Positions 24,702-34,111 are shown, numbered from the stretch's first letter. The stretch: DNA of 64,000 nt from [Mycobacterium] vasticus (GCF_020181595.1 NZ_CP084028.1:1453497-1517496); one strand, 5' to 3'. Notes: generated by a model from the sequence alone, not told the origin. Numbers and translations are program-made.

Positions 24702-26033
24702 ATGGTCTCGAGCGTTACTGCGGTTCCGATGCACTCTGCACGCCACCGATCACCGAAGTCCAGGATCTTCCCCTGGTTGGTGTTCGGGTTGACATTCGCG
24801 TTGTTGCTGTCCGACTACATGTCTCGGCAGGTACTGAGCGCGGTGTTCCCCGTTCTCAAAGCGGCATGGTCGTTGACCGATGCGAGCCTGGCGTCGTTGA
24901 GCAGTGCTGTCGCGTTGATGGTCGGCCTGCTTGCAGTCCCCTTGTCGCTGGTCGCCGACCGGTGGGGCCGGGTGCGAAGCCTGGTCCTGATGGCGGTGGT
25001 GTGGAGTGTGGCTACGTTGATGTGCGCGCTGGCCACCAGCTTTCATCAGATGCTGTTCGCCCGGTTCCTCGTCGGTGTCGGTGAGGCCGCGTACGGCAGC
25101 GTCGGTATCGCGGTGGTGTTGAGCATTTTTGCCCCGCGCGTGCATGCTGCGCTGAGCGGTGCGTTCATCGCCGGTGGATCGTTCGGCTCGATGGTTGGCG
25201 TCGCCCTGGGCGGGTTGATCGCTGTTCACCTGGGATGGCGCTGGGCTTTTGCGGCCATGGCGGTCTTCGGACTGATCCTGGTGGCGCTGTTCCGGGTGCT
25301 GGTCACCGAGGCAAAGCTGGCGCGTCACGCCGTTGGTGCAGGATCGGTGGACAGTGAGTGCGGTGTCCCCTCGGGGGGCATTCGTGCCCCCATCTCCAGC
25401 CTGTTCACCAGCTCCGGTGTGGTCTGCGCATACATCGGCAGTGGCCTGCAGATCTTTACCTGTGCCGTGCTGTTCGCCTGGCTGCCAAGCTACTTCAACC
25501 GCTACCACCACCTGCCCGCCGACAAAGCCGGGGCGGCCGCGGCGATCTTCGTACTGCTCAGCGGCAGCGGCCTGATCATCTGCGGAATCATCACAGACCG
25601 CGTCGGCCGCACCGAGGCCTCCCGGAAATGGGACACCGCGATCGTGTACTGCGCGATCTCGCTGGTCTGCCTGTCCGTCGGCTTCTGGCTGGGCACCGGT
25701 GTGATCTCGCTGGTGCTCATCGGGTGCGGCGCGTTCTTCTGCGCGGGGTCCTCGGGTCCGATCGCGGCAATGGTCGCCAACCTCACCCACCGGTCGGTGC
25801 ACGCATCCGCCATGGGGACCCTGACCTTGGCCAACAATCTGCTCGGTCTGGCGCTCGGCCCCCTGGTCGTCGGCCTGCTGGCGGACCACATCGGATTGCT
25901 GAAGGCGCTGCAGCTCGCTCCACTGACCTACCTTGCTGCGATAGGCGTCCTGGTGATCGGCAGACGTCGCCACCCCGCCAGTGCCCGCCGGCTTGCCGCG
26001 CTCACCGAATCCATGGCGGGAGCCGCCCGATGA
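24702..26033 (+). CDS. MFS transporter, probable uptake of the operon's substrate
   Basis: This is a 443-residue major facilitator with twelve predicted membrane segments, a central loop near residues 205-230 and the MFS A-motif-like SLVADRWGRVRS near residue 90. The second half has IITDRVGRTEAS in the equivalent loop. Helix 1 contains LLSDYMSRQVLS with an acidic residue, as in aromatic-acid or organic-anion symporters. GAGAGGAGAG lies about six bases before the ATG. It is in the middle of the catabolic operon and overlaps the next gene's start as ATGA, so inner-membrane import of the compound being degraded is the simplest role. Confidence 0.85.
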   Translation: MVSSVTAVPMHSARHRSPKSRIFPWLVFGLTFALLLSDYMSRQVLSAVFPVLKAAWSLTDASLASLSSAVALMVGLLAVPLSLVADRWGRVRSLVLMAVVWSVATLMCALATSFHQMLFARFLVGVGEAAYGSVGIAVVLSIFAPRVHAALSGAFIAGGSFGSMVGVALGGLIAVHLGWRWAFAAMAVFGLILVALFRVLVTEAKLARHAVGAGSVDSECGVPSGGIRAPISSLFTSSGVVCAYIGSGLQIFTCAVLFAWLPSYFNRYHHLPADKAGAAAAIFVLLSGSGLIICGIITDRVGRTEASRKWDTAIVYCAISLVCLSVGFWLGTGVISLVLIGCGAFFCAGSSGPIAAMVANLTHRSVHASAMGTLTLANNLLGLALGPLVVGLLADHIGLLKALQLAPLTYLAAIGVLVIGRRRHPASARRLAALTESMAGAAR

Positions 26034-26638
26034 CGAACGAGGAATCGACTATGACCGTGACCGCCGATGTTCCGACCGTGGTGATCGTGCCGGGCCTGCG
26101 CGACCACGTCGCCGAGCACTGGCAGACCCTGCTGGCGCGTCAATTCGACAACGCGCGCACCGTGCCCCCGCTCGAACACGACCGACTCAGCCGCGCCCAC
26201 CAGGTCGAAGCCCTCGACGAGGTTGTCAGATCGGTCGCCGGACCCGTTGTGCTGGTTGCGCACAGCGCCGGGGTGATCACCACGGTGCACTGGGCTCAGC
26301 AAGCGAGCGGCGAGATCTACGGTGCTCTGCTGGCGACCCCCGCTGACCTGGAACTGCCACTGCCCGAAGGGTATCCAACCTCCGCAGAGCTCGACGCGGG
26401 CGGGTGGAATCCGATCCCGCGGCAGCGTCTGCCGTTCCCGAGCATCGTCGCAGCCAGCAGCAACGATCCCCTAGCGTCGCACCGACGCGTCACAGAGCTG
26501 GCCGAGGCGTGGGGCAGTCGCTTGGTCGAACTCGGCGCCGTCGGGCACCTCAATCCCGCCCACGGTTACGGATACTGGCCGCGGGCCGAGGAACTCGTCC
26601 TGGACCTGATCGGCATGCGGGCGAGGGTCGCCTCGTGA
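26030..26638 (+). CDS. RBBP9/YdeN-type alpha/beta hydrolase
   Basis: This is a 202-residue compact alpha/beta hydrolase. The nucleophile elbow is seen as AHSAGV (Ser near residue 81), a probable acid near SSNDPL and the catalytic His in GHLNPAHGYG. The HWQTLLARQF motif near residue 28 is typical of the RBBP9 group. It could hydrolyse an ester or lactone intermediate. The ATG at 26030 overlaps the transporter stop and has GGGAG seven bases upstream. An ATG at 26051 with GAGGAA upstream is an equally plausible start. The gene overlaps scoA by four bases. Confidence 0.8.
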   Translation: MTNEESTMTVTADVPTVVIVPGLRDHVAEHWQTLLARQFDNARTVPPLEHDRLSRAHQVEALDEVVRSVAGPVVLVAHSAGVITTVHWAQQASGEIYGALLATPADLELPLPEGYPTSAELDAGGWNPIPRQRLPFPSIVAASSNDPLASHRRVTELAEAWGSRLVELGAVGHLNPAHGYGYWPRAEELVLDLIGMRARVAS

Positions 26639-27399
26639 CCAAACTGTGTGCGTCCGCGGCGGCAGCCGTCGCAGACATCGTCTCGGGAGCATCGCTGGCG
26701 GTCGGTGGATTCGGGCTGTGCGGGATCCCCGACGTATTGATCGCGGCGATCGCGGACGGATCGGCCACCGACTTGGAAATATTCTCCAACAACTGCGGAA
26801 CCGACGGGATCGGCTTGGGAATCCTGCTCGCCGGCAAGAGGATACGACGCGTCACCGCCTCATACGTGGGGGAGAACACCGAATTCGCGCGGCAGTACCT
26901 GTCCGGCGAACTCGAGGTCGAACTGACGCCGCAAGGCACGCTTGCGGAGAAGTTGCGTGCCGGCGGCGCCGGCATTCCGGCGTTCTTCACCCCGGCCGGA
27001 GTCGGCACCCTCGTCGCCGAGGGTGGCCTGCCGTGGCGCTACCGCGTCGACGGATCCGTCGCATTGGCGTCGCCGCCCAAAGAAGTCCGCGAATTCGACG
27101 GCCGCCGGTATGTGCTGGAACGGTCCGTCACCACCGACTTCGCCCTGGTCCACGCCCAGACCGGCGACACCGAAGGCAACCTGGTGTTCAACAAGGCCGC
27201 GATGAACTTCAACCCGCTGGCCGCTATGGCCGCGCGGACCTGCATTGCCCAGGTTGAGAACCTCGTTCAGCCGGGCGAACTCGACCCCGCAGAAGTTCAC
27301 CTGCCGGGTGTCTTCGTGGACCGGATCGTGCACACCGGGGCCCAGCCCAAACACATCGAGAGGCGCACGGTGACTCTGGCGAAGGCTCCGATCGCATGA
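26635..27399 (+). CDS. scoA: ScoA, succinyl-CoA:3-ketoacid CoA-transferase subunit A
   Basis: This 254-residue alpha subunit of the class I CoA-transferase moves CoA from succinyl-CoA to acetoacetate together with the next gene product. Motifs: GGFGLCGIP near residue 25, [11 protein letters not shown] near 50, and [10 protein letters not shown] with [10 protein letters not shown] near 100-120. The GTG at 26635 overlaps the hydrolase stop. It is a paralogue of the scoA at 42017, with long identical stretches, and probably acts on the acetoacetate made by BKACE. Confidence 0.92.
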   Translation: MTKLCASAAAAVADIVSGASLAVGGFGLCGIPDVLIAAIADGSATDLEIFSNNCGTDGIGLGILLAGKRIRRVTASYVGENTEFARQYLSGELEVELTPQGTLAEKLRAGGAGIPAFFTPAGVGTLVAEGGLPWRYRVDGSVALASPPKEVREFDGRRYVLERSVTTDFALVHAQTGDTEGNLVFNKAAMNFNPLAAMAARTCIAQVENLVQPGELDPAEVHLPGVFVDRIVHTGAQPKHIERRTVTLAKAPIA

Positions 27400-28046
27400 C
27401 CGCGACACATGTTGAGGTCACCGGTTGGACCCGACACCAGATGGCGGCTCGGGCTGCGGCGGAAATCGGTACCGGGCAATACGTCAACCTCGGGATCGGG
27501 CTGCCGACGCTGATCCCCAACTATCTGCCGGCGGGCGTCCACGTGACCCTGCACAGTGAGAACGGCATCCTCGGCACCGGACCGTACCCGATGGAGGACC
27601 AAGTCGACGCCGATCTCATCAACGCGGGCAAGGAGACCGTGACGGTCAACCCCGGTGCCTCCTACTTCGATTCCAGTACGAGCTTCGGAATGATTCGAGG
27701 CGGCCACATCGATCTCGCGGTGCTCGGCGGCATGCAGGTCTCCGCGACCGGGGACCTGGCGAACTGGATGGTCCCCGGGTCGATGGTCAAGGGGATGGGC
27801 GGGGCAATGGACCTGGTACACGGTGCCGGCCGGGTCGTCGTCCTGATGGAGCACACCGACAAATCCGGTGCGTCGAAGATCGTCGAGCGGTGCACGTTGC
27901 CGCTCACCGGACAGGGCGTGGTGCAGCGGATCATCACCAATTTGGGCGTCATCGACGTCACCGCAGCAGGTCTGGCCCTGCGCGAGTGCGCCCCGGGTGT
28001 CAGCGTCGCGCAGATCCGTACCGCCACGGATGCCACTCTGGCCTGA
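27396..28046 (+). CDS. scoB: ScoB, succinyl-CoA:3-ketoacid CoA-transferase subunit B
   Basis: This is the 216-residue beta subunit that carries the catalytic glutamate in HSENGILG (near residue 52), which forms the enzyme-CoA thioester. [13 protein letters not shown] and [13 protein letters not shown] are diagnostic. Its ATG overlaps scoA by four bases. With ScoA it would convert acetoacetate plus succinyl-CoA to acetoacetyl-CoA and succinate, ready for thiolysis. It is a close paralogue of the scoB at 42766. Confidence 0.92.
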   Translation: MTATHVEVTGWTRHQMAARAAAEIGTGQYVNLGIGLPTLIPNYLPAGVHVTLHSENGILGTGPYPMEDQVDADLINAGKETVTVNPGASYFDSSTSFGMIRGGHIDLAVLGGMQVSATGDLANWMVPGSMVKGMGGAMDLVHGAGRVVVLMEHTDKSGASKIVERCTLPLTGQGVVQRIITNLGVIDVTAAGLALRECAPGVSVAQIRTATDATLA

Positions 28047-28068
28047 CACCAGGAAAGGGGAGCTGGAT

Positions 28069-28443
28069 ATGAGCGAGGTCGATGCGACCGGGATCGCCGC
28101 GCGAATGCAGCGCGACGGAACCTGGAATCCGCTGTGGGACGGGCTCGACGACCTCGACCCGACGTGGACCGGGCAGTACCTCTCGGCGGTGATGCAGCCC
28201 TACGAGAGCGGGCTGCTGTCGCCGCGGGAAGTGCAGCTGCTGTGCATCGCCGTCGACGCAGCCTGCACCCACCTCTACGCCCCGGGCCTGCGCAGGCACA
28301 TTCGGGCAGCGCTGGACCTCGGCGTCACCAGGGAGGAAATTCTCGAAGTGCTCAAACTCAGCACGACGGTGGGGATTCACTCCATCAACGTCGGACTGCC
28401 CATCCTGCTCGAAGAGGCCGGCCAGTCACCCGGCATGGGCTGA
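28069..28443 (+). CDS. CMD/AhpD-fold protein
   Basis: This is a 124-residue helical protein of the carboxymuconolactone decarboxylase family. The core LLCIAVDAACTHLYAPGLRRH contains two Cys and a His near residues 58-78, but not the tight CxxC of AhpD, so peroxidase activity is uncertain. Decarboxylation or lactone handling is possible. AGGAAAGGGG precedes the ATG at about nine bases. It is the last gene of the catabolic operon and stops one base before the bcp stop on the other strand. Confidence 0.78.
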   Translation: MSEVDATGIAARMQRDGTWNPLWDGLDDLDPTWTGQYLSAVMQPYESGLLSPREVQLLCIAVDAACTHLYAPGLRRHIRAALDLGVTREEILEVLKLSTTVGIHSINVGLPILLEEAGQSPGMG

Positions 28444-28929
28444 CTAGACCGACAGATCCCGTCGCAGTTTGGCGACGTGCCCGGTGGCCCGCACGTTGTA
28501 CTGGGCCTCGGCGATCTTGCCCTGCTCGTCGACGACGAACGTCGAGCGGATCACGCCCTGCACCTTCTTGCCGTACATCATCTTCTCGCCGAAGGCACCC
28601 CAGGCCGCCAAAACCGTGCGGTCCGGGTCGGACAGCAGCGGGAACGTCAATCCCTCGGCGTCGCGGAACTTGGCCAGCTTGGCGGGCTTGTCGGGGGAGA
28701 TGCCCACGACGTCGAGTCCGGCGTCATTGAACTCACGCAGGTTGTCCCGGAAGTCGCAGGCCTGTTTGGTGCACCCGGGCGTCGACGCTGCCGGGTAGAA
28801 GTAGACGACCACCCGCCGGCCCCGGTAGTCGGCCAGTGACACGGTGTTGCCGTCGGCGTCGGGAAGGCTGAACGCAGGCGCCTTGTCTCCCGTCGTCAGG
28901 CGTGCGGTGTCGGTCGCTCGGTCCTCCAC
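28444..28929 (-). CDS. bcp: Bcp, thioredoxin-dependent thiol peroxidase
   Basis: This 161-residue peroxiredoxin (BCP/PrxQ group) matches M. tuberculosis Bcp (Rv2521). The peroxidatic Cys53 and resolving Cys58 are seen in STPGCTKQAC, and RSTFVVDEQGKI is typical. It reduces hydroperoxides in the cytoplasm with electrons from thioredoxin. The start is the GTG at 28927-28929. It marks the beginning of core-genome synteny. The DUF3618 gene is divergent, as in M. tuberculosis. Confidence 0.93.
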   Translation of the reverse strand: MEDRATDTARLTTGDKAPAFSLPDADGNTVSLADYRGRRVVVYFYPAASTPGCTKQACDFRDNLREFNDAGLDVVGISPDKPAKLAKFRDAEGLTFPLLSDPDRTVLAAWGAFGEKMMYGKKVQGVIRSTFVVDEQGKIAEAQYNVRATGHVAKLRRDLSV

Positions 28930-29024
28930 TCAAAGCCCCTTTCTGCTCGCCGGAGGGTGCGAATCACCCCGGCTGCTCTAGGGTAGTTCGAAGGGACAGA
29001 TTCGGGCGGACAGGGAGGACGACA

Positions 29025-29252
29025 GTGGCGGAGCGCGATCCCGAACGGATCAAGAGGGACATCGATCAGGCGCGCGAGCAGCTGGCGTCGACGGTGGACA
29101 TTCTTGCGGAGCGGGCAAACCCCCGTCAGCTGGCCGACCGGCTCAAGGCTCGAGCCGTCGAGTTCGTCACGCAACCGGTGGTGCTGGTCTCGCTGGCCGG
29201 TGCAGGCGGCCTACTCGTCGTCCTGGCGTTCCGCCGGGTCCGCCACCGCTAA
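29025..29252 (+). CDS. DUF3618 single-pass membrane protein (Rv2520c-like)
   Basis: This 75-residue protein has a charged N-terminal coil with the DUF3618 signature (PERIKRDIDQAREQLASTVDILAERANP) and one membrane helix at about residues 50-68 (VVLVSLAGAGGLLVVLAF) ending in a basic tail. The GTG at 29025 has GGGAGG upstream. The gene next to bcp in M. tuberculosis (Rv2520c) is the same size and type. Function unknown; the coil suggests a membrane-anchored scaffold. Confidence 0.82.
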   Translation: MAERDPERIKRDIDQAREQLASTVDILAERANPRQLADRLKARAVEFVTQPVVLVSLAGAGGLLVVLAFRRVRHR

Positions 29253-29321
29253 GGGCGTCCCCGCGCAGTAGCGCGAAAATTGGCTCTGGCGCCGCGAAGC
29301 CGTCAGGACAAGGATGTTGCG

Positions 29322-31658
29322 GTGCACGCGCAACAACCACCGGCCCCCAGGCCGGACACCATCGGCTACACCCTCAAACGGCTGCTGCTCGGCCGGCCGC
29401 TGGTCACCGGGCAGCTGCAGTCCCAGCGGCTGTCCAATCCCGTTGCCCTGGGCGTACTTTCACCCGATGCCATCTCCTCGAATGCTTACGGTGTCGAAGA
29501 AATACTGATCGAGCTGCTGCCGTTCGCCGGCCTGGCCGCGTTCACCCTGCTGCTGCCGATCACCGGCGTGGTGCTGTTGATCCTCGTGCTGGTGACGGCG
29601 TCGTATCGCCAGGTGGTGATGACATACACCCGCGCGGGTGGGTCCTACATCGTGGCGCGAGAGAACTTCGGCCCGCGCGTGGCACAGGTCGCGGCGGCGG
29701 CGCTGCTGATCGACTACGTGGTGACGGTGGCGGTGCAGTCCGCGGCCGGCACGGTGGCCGTCGTCTCGGCCATCCGCCCGCTGGGCCCCTACAGCCTGGA
29801 GATCACCGTAGCCGTGGTGATCCTGATGTGTTACGCGAACCTGCGCGGCGTCAGGGAGGCCGGCCGATCATTCGCGATCCCGACCTACTTCTTCGTGGTC
29901 ATGCTCGGGCTGATGATCGTCACCGGTGTGGTGCGTGAGATCTTCTGGGGCCTACCGGTTTACGACGCCGCGAACATCGCCGGAACCATACCGGTCCATC
30001 ACAGCGACGGGCTGGTGATGGGGGCGACGATCCTGGTGGTGCTGCGGGCGTTCGCCAACGGTGGATCGTCGCTGACCGGTGTTGAGGCCATCTCCAACAC
30101 CGTCAGCGTCTTCCACAAGCCGCAGGGCCGCAACGCCCGCCGAGTGCTCACCACGATGGCCTGCATCCTGGGGTTCCTGCTGGCCGGCGTCACCTACCTG
30201 GCGTTTCGCACGCACACCCCGCCCTATGCGGCCGGCTATCCCTCGGTGCTGTCCGAGGTGGCGCGGGCGGTGTTCGGCGGTGGGTGGCTGGGACAGATCC
30301 TCTACGTCCTGGTACAGGCCGCGACAGCGCTGATCCTGTTCACCGGGGCCAACACCAGCTTCAACGGATTCCCCATGCTGGCCAGCTTCGTCGCCGAAGA
30401 CCGATTTCTGCCCCGGCAGTTGACCAAGCGCGGTCATCGGCTGGTGTTCTCCAACGGGATCATCACCCTGGCCGTGCTGGCGCTGGCACTGCTGGTGATA
30501 ACCGGAGGTTCGGTCAACGCGCTGGTGCCGTTCTACGCCATCGGGGTGTTCACCGGGTTCGCGATGGCCGGCTACGGGATGACCAAACATCATGTGACAC
30601 ACCGGGAACCGGGCTGGCGCCACAAGCTCGCCATCAACCTCTCGGCAGCGGTGCTGTCCACCGTCGTGGTGGGCATCTTCGCGGTGGCGAAGTTCACCGA
30701 GGGGGCGTGGCTGGTGGTGGTGATCTTCCCGCTGCTGGTTCTGGCGCTGATCCGCCTGAACCGCGAATATCGCGCCGAAGCCGCGATTCTGGAGCGATTC
30801 CGCACCGACCGTCCCGACGTCATCAAGTACGCCCGGCACCGGGTGATGGTGTTCGTGCATTCGCTGGACCCGGCCGTCGTGGAGGCCCTGCGTTACGGCA
30901 GGGGCTTGCATGCCGATGATCTGACCGCCGTGCACCTGATGCTCGACGCAGCCCATGCCGCGGCGCTGCAACGGCGCTGGGACTACTACGGGCTGGACAC
31001 CCCACTGCGGGTGGTGGACTGCCCTGATCGCCGGCTGACCCGCACGGCCCAACAACTGGTGGACGCCGCGCGCCGCGAATACCCCGACTCGCACGTGACC
31101 GTTCTGCTGCCCCGGCGCACCTACGCACCGGTGCTGGGCCGGCTGCTGCACGACCGCACCGCCGACCGGATCGCCAAGGCGGTGAGCCTGATTCCCGACG
31201 CGGCGGCCACGATCGTGCCCTACGACGTGCAATCGCGGATCCGGCAGGCGTTCCCGGACCTGTTCGAGCAGCGGCTGGCCCGTGAGGTCGAGAAGCTGCA
31301 GCAGTGGGTGGCCCGCAACGACCAGCAGGTGTTCGACCGCTACGAGCATCCGGTGCCGCCGCCGGACGTCATCGCCGTGGACGGGCTGATCGCCGGGCAC
31401 CTGGCCACCGTCGAGGGCCGGGTCAGTGAGGTCGACGACACGATCAGCCGCGGAAAGCCGGTGCGCGTGGTGGTGATCGGCGACGGCAGCGGTGAGCTGC
31501 GCGCCAGGTTCCACGCCGGGCGGGGTACCGACATCGCCCCCGGGGACATGGTCGCGCTCACCGGCAAGGCCCGGCAGAGCGGCAACGAGCCGGTGTACAT
31601 GGCCGATCCGAGCTATCGGATCGTCGACGTCACAGAAGAGCCGGAACCGGCCGAGTAG
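29322..31658 (+). CDS. APC-family transporter with C-terminal cytoplasmic domain (KimA/AmpU-like)
   Basis: This is a 778-residue secondary transporter. Residues about 40-460 hold twelve membrane segments of the amino acid-polyamine-organocation superfamily (GVLSPDAISSNAYGVEE in helix 1, ANGGSSLTGVEAISNTV in helix 6). The last 300 residues form a soluble USP-like domain (VFVHSLDPAVVEALRYGR, DAARREYPDSHVTVLLPRRTY) and a final beta-rich OB-like segment. This layout fits KimA-type potassium importers, but a different cation or amino acid is possible. The GTG at 29322 has AAGGAT upstream. A TTG at 29280 would add 14 residues. No PE26-like gene is present at the equivalent M. tuberculosis position. 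Confidence 0.8.
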   Translation: MHAQQPPAPRPDTIGYTLKRLLLGRPLVTGQLQSQRLSNPVALGVLSPDAISSNAYGVEEILIELLPFAGLAAFTLLLPITGVVLLILVLVTASYRQVVMTYTRAGGSYIVARENFGPRVAQVAAAALLIDYVVTVAVQSAAGTVAVVSAIRPLGPYSLEITVAVVILMCYANLRGVREAGRSFAIPTYFFVVMLGLMIVTGVVREIFWGLPVYDAANIAGTIPVHHSDGLVMGATILVVLRAFANGGSSLTGVEAISNTVSVFHKPQGRNARRVLTTMACILGFLLAGVTYLAFRTHTPPYAAGYPSVLSEVARAVFGGGWLGQILYVLVQAATALILFTGANTSFNGFPMLASFVAEDRFLPRQLTKRGHRLVFSNGIITLAVLALALLVITGGSVNALVPFYAIGVFTGFAMAGYGMTKHHVTHREPGWRHKLAINLSAAVLSTVVVGIFAVAKFTEGAWLVVVIFPLLVLALIRLNREYRAEAAILERFRTDRPDVIKYARHRVMVFVHSLDPAVVEALRYGRGLHADDLTAVHLMLDAAHAAALQRRWDYYGLDTPLRVVDCPDRRLTRTAQQLVDAARREYPDSHVTVLLPRRTYAPVLGRLLHDRTADRIAKAVSLIPDAAATIVPYDVQSRIRQAFPDLFEQRLAREVEKLQQWVARNDQQVFDRYEHPVPPPDVIAVDGLIAGHLATVEGRVSEVDDTISRGKPVRVVVIGDGSGELRARFHAGRGTDIAPGDMVALTGKARQSGNEPVYMADPSYRIVDVTEEPEPAE

Positions 31659-31678
31659 CGCACGTCGTGCGGTGTGGG

Positions 31679-31751
<73 letters not shown>

Positions 31752-31900
31752 TGGGCGGTCAAGACCGCGAGAGAGACAATAACAGGCTCTGCGCCGCCGG
31801 ACGAAATCACCGGCGGTCGACCACGCGACATAAGCGGTGCGACCTTTTACCCACTAGACTGCCTGCGAGCAGTTTGAGCAGGTTATTAGGTGGGAAGAAC

Positions 31901-33127
31901 ATGACGCAGGTTGGTTCGACGCGCCGCCGGCGGGAGCGATTCCGGCTGGTGGCGTTGCTGGTGGTGCCGGCTGTGATGCTGGGGCTGAGCGCGTGCGGCA
32001 ACAACGCCGATGCCGAAGCCGCCAAGATCATCACGGACAAGGGCACCCCCTTTGCCGACCTGCTGGTGCCCAAGCTCACCGCATCGGTCACCGACAAGGC
32101 TGTCGGTGTGGCGGTGGACACTCCGGTGACGGTGACCTCCGAGGACGGCGTGCTCGACTCGGTGACGATGGTCAACGAGAACGGCGCGGTCGTCGACGGC
32201 AAGCTCAGCGCCGACGGGCTGACGTGGTCGACGACCGAACCGCTCGGCTACAACAAGCGCTACACGGTGACCGCGAAGTCACTCGGACTCGGTGGTGCGA
32301 CCAGCCGTCAGATGACCTTCCAGACCCACTCGCCGCAGAACCTGACGATGCCCTACATCGTGCCGCGCGACGGTGAGGTCGTCGGCGTCGGACAGCCGGT
32401 GATGATCAAGTTCGACGAGAACATCGCCGACCGTGCCGCGGCCGAGAAGGCCATCAAGATCACCACCGAGCCGGAGGTGACTGGCGCGTTCTACTGGCTC
32501 AACAGTCGTGAGGTGCGCTGGCGGCCGCAGTCCTACTGGAAGCCCGGAACCACCGTGAACGTGGCGGTGAACACCTACGGGATCGACCTGGGCAACGGTG
32601 TGTACGGCCAGGACAACGCGGCCAGCCGCTTCGTGATCGGCGACGAGGTGATCGCCACCGTCGACGACGACACCAAATCCATGGTGGTGCGCATCAATGG
32701 CGAGGTCGCCAAGACCATGCCGGTGTCGATGGGCAAGGAAAGCACCCCCACCAACAACGGCACCTACATCGTCGGCGAACGGTTCGCCCACATCGTGATG
32801 GACTCATCGACCTACGGTGTTCCGGTCAACTCGCCCAACGGCTATCGCACCGACGTCGACTGGGCCACCCAGATCTCCTACAGCGGGATCTTCGTGCACT
32901 CGGCACCCTGGTCGGTGGGCGCCCAGGGCTACGCCAACACCAGCCACGGCTGCATCAACGTGAGCCCCAGCAACGCCCTGTGGTTCTACGACCACGTCAA
33001 GCGCGGCGACATCGTGCAGATCTCCAACACGATCGGGCCGCCACTGCCCGGCATCGAGGGCCTCGGTGACTGGAACGTCCCGTGGTCGCAGTGGCTGGCC
33101 GGCAACGCCAACGAACCGACCCGCTAG
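31901..33127 (+). CDS. ldtB: LdtMt2-type L,D-transpeptidase lipoprotein (LppS)
   Basis: This 408-residue enzyme makes 3-3 cross-links in peptidoglycan and matches LdtMt2/LppS (Rv2518c) in length. The lipobox LSAC places the lipidated Cys at residue 32 after a twin-basic N terminus. Two immunoglobulin-like domains follow, then the YkuD catalytic domain with SHGCINVS, whose nucleophile is Cys351. It acts outside the membrane and is a carbapenem target. The start at 31901 has AGGTGGGAAG upstream; the nine extra codons of the longer frame are unlikely. Confidence 0.95.
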   Translation: MTQVGSTRRRRERFRLVALLVVPAVMLGLSACGNNADAEAAKIITDKGTPFADLLVPKLTASVTDKAVGVAVDTPVTVTSEDGVLDSVTMVNENGAVVDGKLSADGLTWSTTEPLGYNKRYTVTAKSLGLGGATSRQMTFQTHSPQNLTMPYIVPRDGEVVGVGQPVMIKFDENIADRAAAEKAIKITTEPEVTGAFYWLNSREVRWRPQSYWKPGTTVNVAVNTYGIDLGNGVYGQDNAASRFVIGDEVIATVDDDTKSMVVRINGEVAKTMPVSMGKESTPTNNGTYIVGERFAHIVMDSSTYGVPVNSPNGYRTDVDWATQISYSGIFVHSAPWSVGAQGYANTSHGCINVSPSNALWFYDHVKRGDIVQISNTIGPPLPGIEGLGDWNVPWSQWLAGNANEPTR

Positions 33128-33134
33128 TCGCGCG

Positions 33135-33950
33135 TCATTCCCAGATGTACTCTTCGCTGCCGTTCGGGTAACCACCGCCGTAGGTGGTGACGTGCACGTG
33201 GTCGTAATGACCATTGCCGCGGCCGCTGGGCCCGGCCGGGGTGAAGTAGGTGCCGCGCCAGATGGCGTCCTGCATGGCGAAGCGGTCGGCGTTCTGCCGG
33301 ACGTAGGCGACGATCCGGTCGCCCAGCGCGATGCCTTCGGCGCTGCCCGGGTTGGGGATCATCACGTCGATGGCCAGACCCGAGGGATGCCAGCGCTGGC
33401 CGTCGGGGCGAACGCCGATCATGTTGTGGATCTCCGGGAACGCCTCGCTGATGCTGCGGGCGACCAGAATGGTCTTGACCTGCATGCCGCGTTCGTTGAC
33501 CACACCGGGCGGCAGCGCATGCGGCGCGGGCATCGACCACATGGCCTCGCCGCCGGCATCCGGCGGAGGCGGATCCCAAGCGGGCGCGGGCGCCTCCTCG
33601 GGCGGAGGCGGCGGAGCGTCTTCCGGCGGGGGTGGGGGTGCGTCTTCCGGCGGGGGCGGCGGAGCGTCCTCGGGTGGGGGTGGGGGTGCGTCTTCCGGCG
33701 GGGGTGGGGGTGCGTCTTCCGGCGGGGGCGGCGGAGCGTCCTCGGGCGGGGGTGGGGGTGCGTCTTCCGGCGGGGGCGGGGGTGCGTCCTCGGGCGGAGG
33801 CGGTGGAGCCTCTTCCGGCGGGGGAGGCGGTGCCTCGGCGACCCCGGCGGCCGGTTGTTCCTCGTTGTTTCCCGGTTCCGCGCCGACACCGCCGGCCAAC
33901 AAAACGGCGGCCGGCAACACAGCCGTAGCCGCCAGAACCGAAGATTTCAT
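33135..33950 (-). CDS. Exported proline-repeat protein with LAS/VanY-like C-terminal domain
   Basis: This 271-residue protein has a signal peptide (VLAATAVLPAAVLLAGGVGA), an about 85-residue wall-spanning region of ten tandem (E/D)(E/D)APPPPP units (DNA repeat at 33592-33831), and a conserved C-terminal domain. That domain has HPSGLAIDV and HYDHVHV, the His-Asp-His arrangement of the Zn DD-/LD-peptidase (hedgehog/VanY) fold. The Pro-rich arm could position the domain in the cell wall. It converges on ldtMt2 with seven bases between stops, so both neighbours work on peptidoglycan. Whether it is an active peptidase is unproven. The start at 33950 lacks a good ribosome site. Confidence 0.8.
   Translation of the reverse strand: MKSSVLAATAVLPAAVLLAGGVGAEPGNNEEQPAAGVAEAPPPPPEEAPPPPPEDAPPPPPEDAPPPPPEDAPPPPPEDAPPPPPEDAPPPPPEDAPPPPPEDAPPPPPEDAPPPPPEEAPAPAWDPPPPDAGGEAMWSMPAPHALPPGVVNERGMQVKTILVARSISEAFPEIHNMIGVRPDGQRWHPSGLAIDVMIPNPGSAEGIALGDRIVAYVRQNADRFAMQDAIWRGTYFTPAGPSGRGNGHYDHVHVTTYGGGYPNGSEEYIWE
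33592..33831. repeat. Ten tandem 24-bp repeats coding for A-P5-E-D/E units
   Basis: Exactly ten 24-bp units run head to tail with no indels. Alternating variants (GGGGGTGGGGGT versus GGGGGCGGCGGA in the Gly-like strand) show higher-order 72-bp periodicity, consistent with unequal crossing-over or slippage. They encode the proline arm of the 33135 gene. The repeat number probably varies between strains. Confidence 0.95.
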
Positions 33951-34083
33951 GCGCAGATCAAGCAGTCCTTGCGTGAGCACGCAGGAAACCGTAACCAAAT
34001 TGTGTCCTTTTGCGCCAATCCGGCACGCCGGGCGTCGGTCGTGTCGCGGACATTGTGGTGCCGCGGCATGCTCCAGAAAATAA

Positions 34084-34111
34084 GTCAGGCCCCCTCGTGA
34101 GGGGGCCTGAC
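34084..34111 (-). terminator. Intrinsic terminator after tRNA-His
   Basis: GTCAGGCCCCCTC-GT-GAGGGGGCCTGAC is a perfect 13-bp inverted repeat six bases beyond the tRNA-His 3' end. On the minus strand it is followed by TTATTTTC, a U-rich tail. Confidence 0.9.

Noticed and set aside
33592..33831. Possible CRISPR array because of regular repeats
   Set aside because: Repeats are contiguous 24-bp coding units with no unique spacers, and no cas genes are present.
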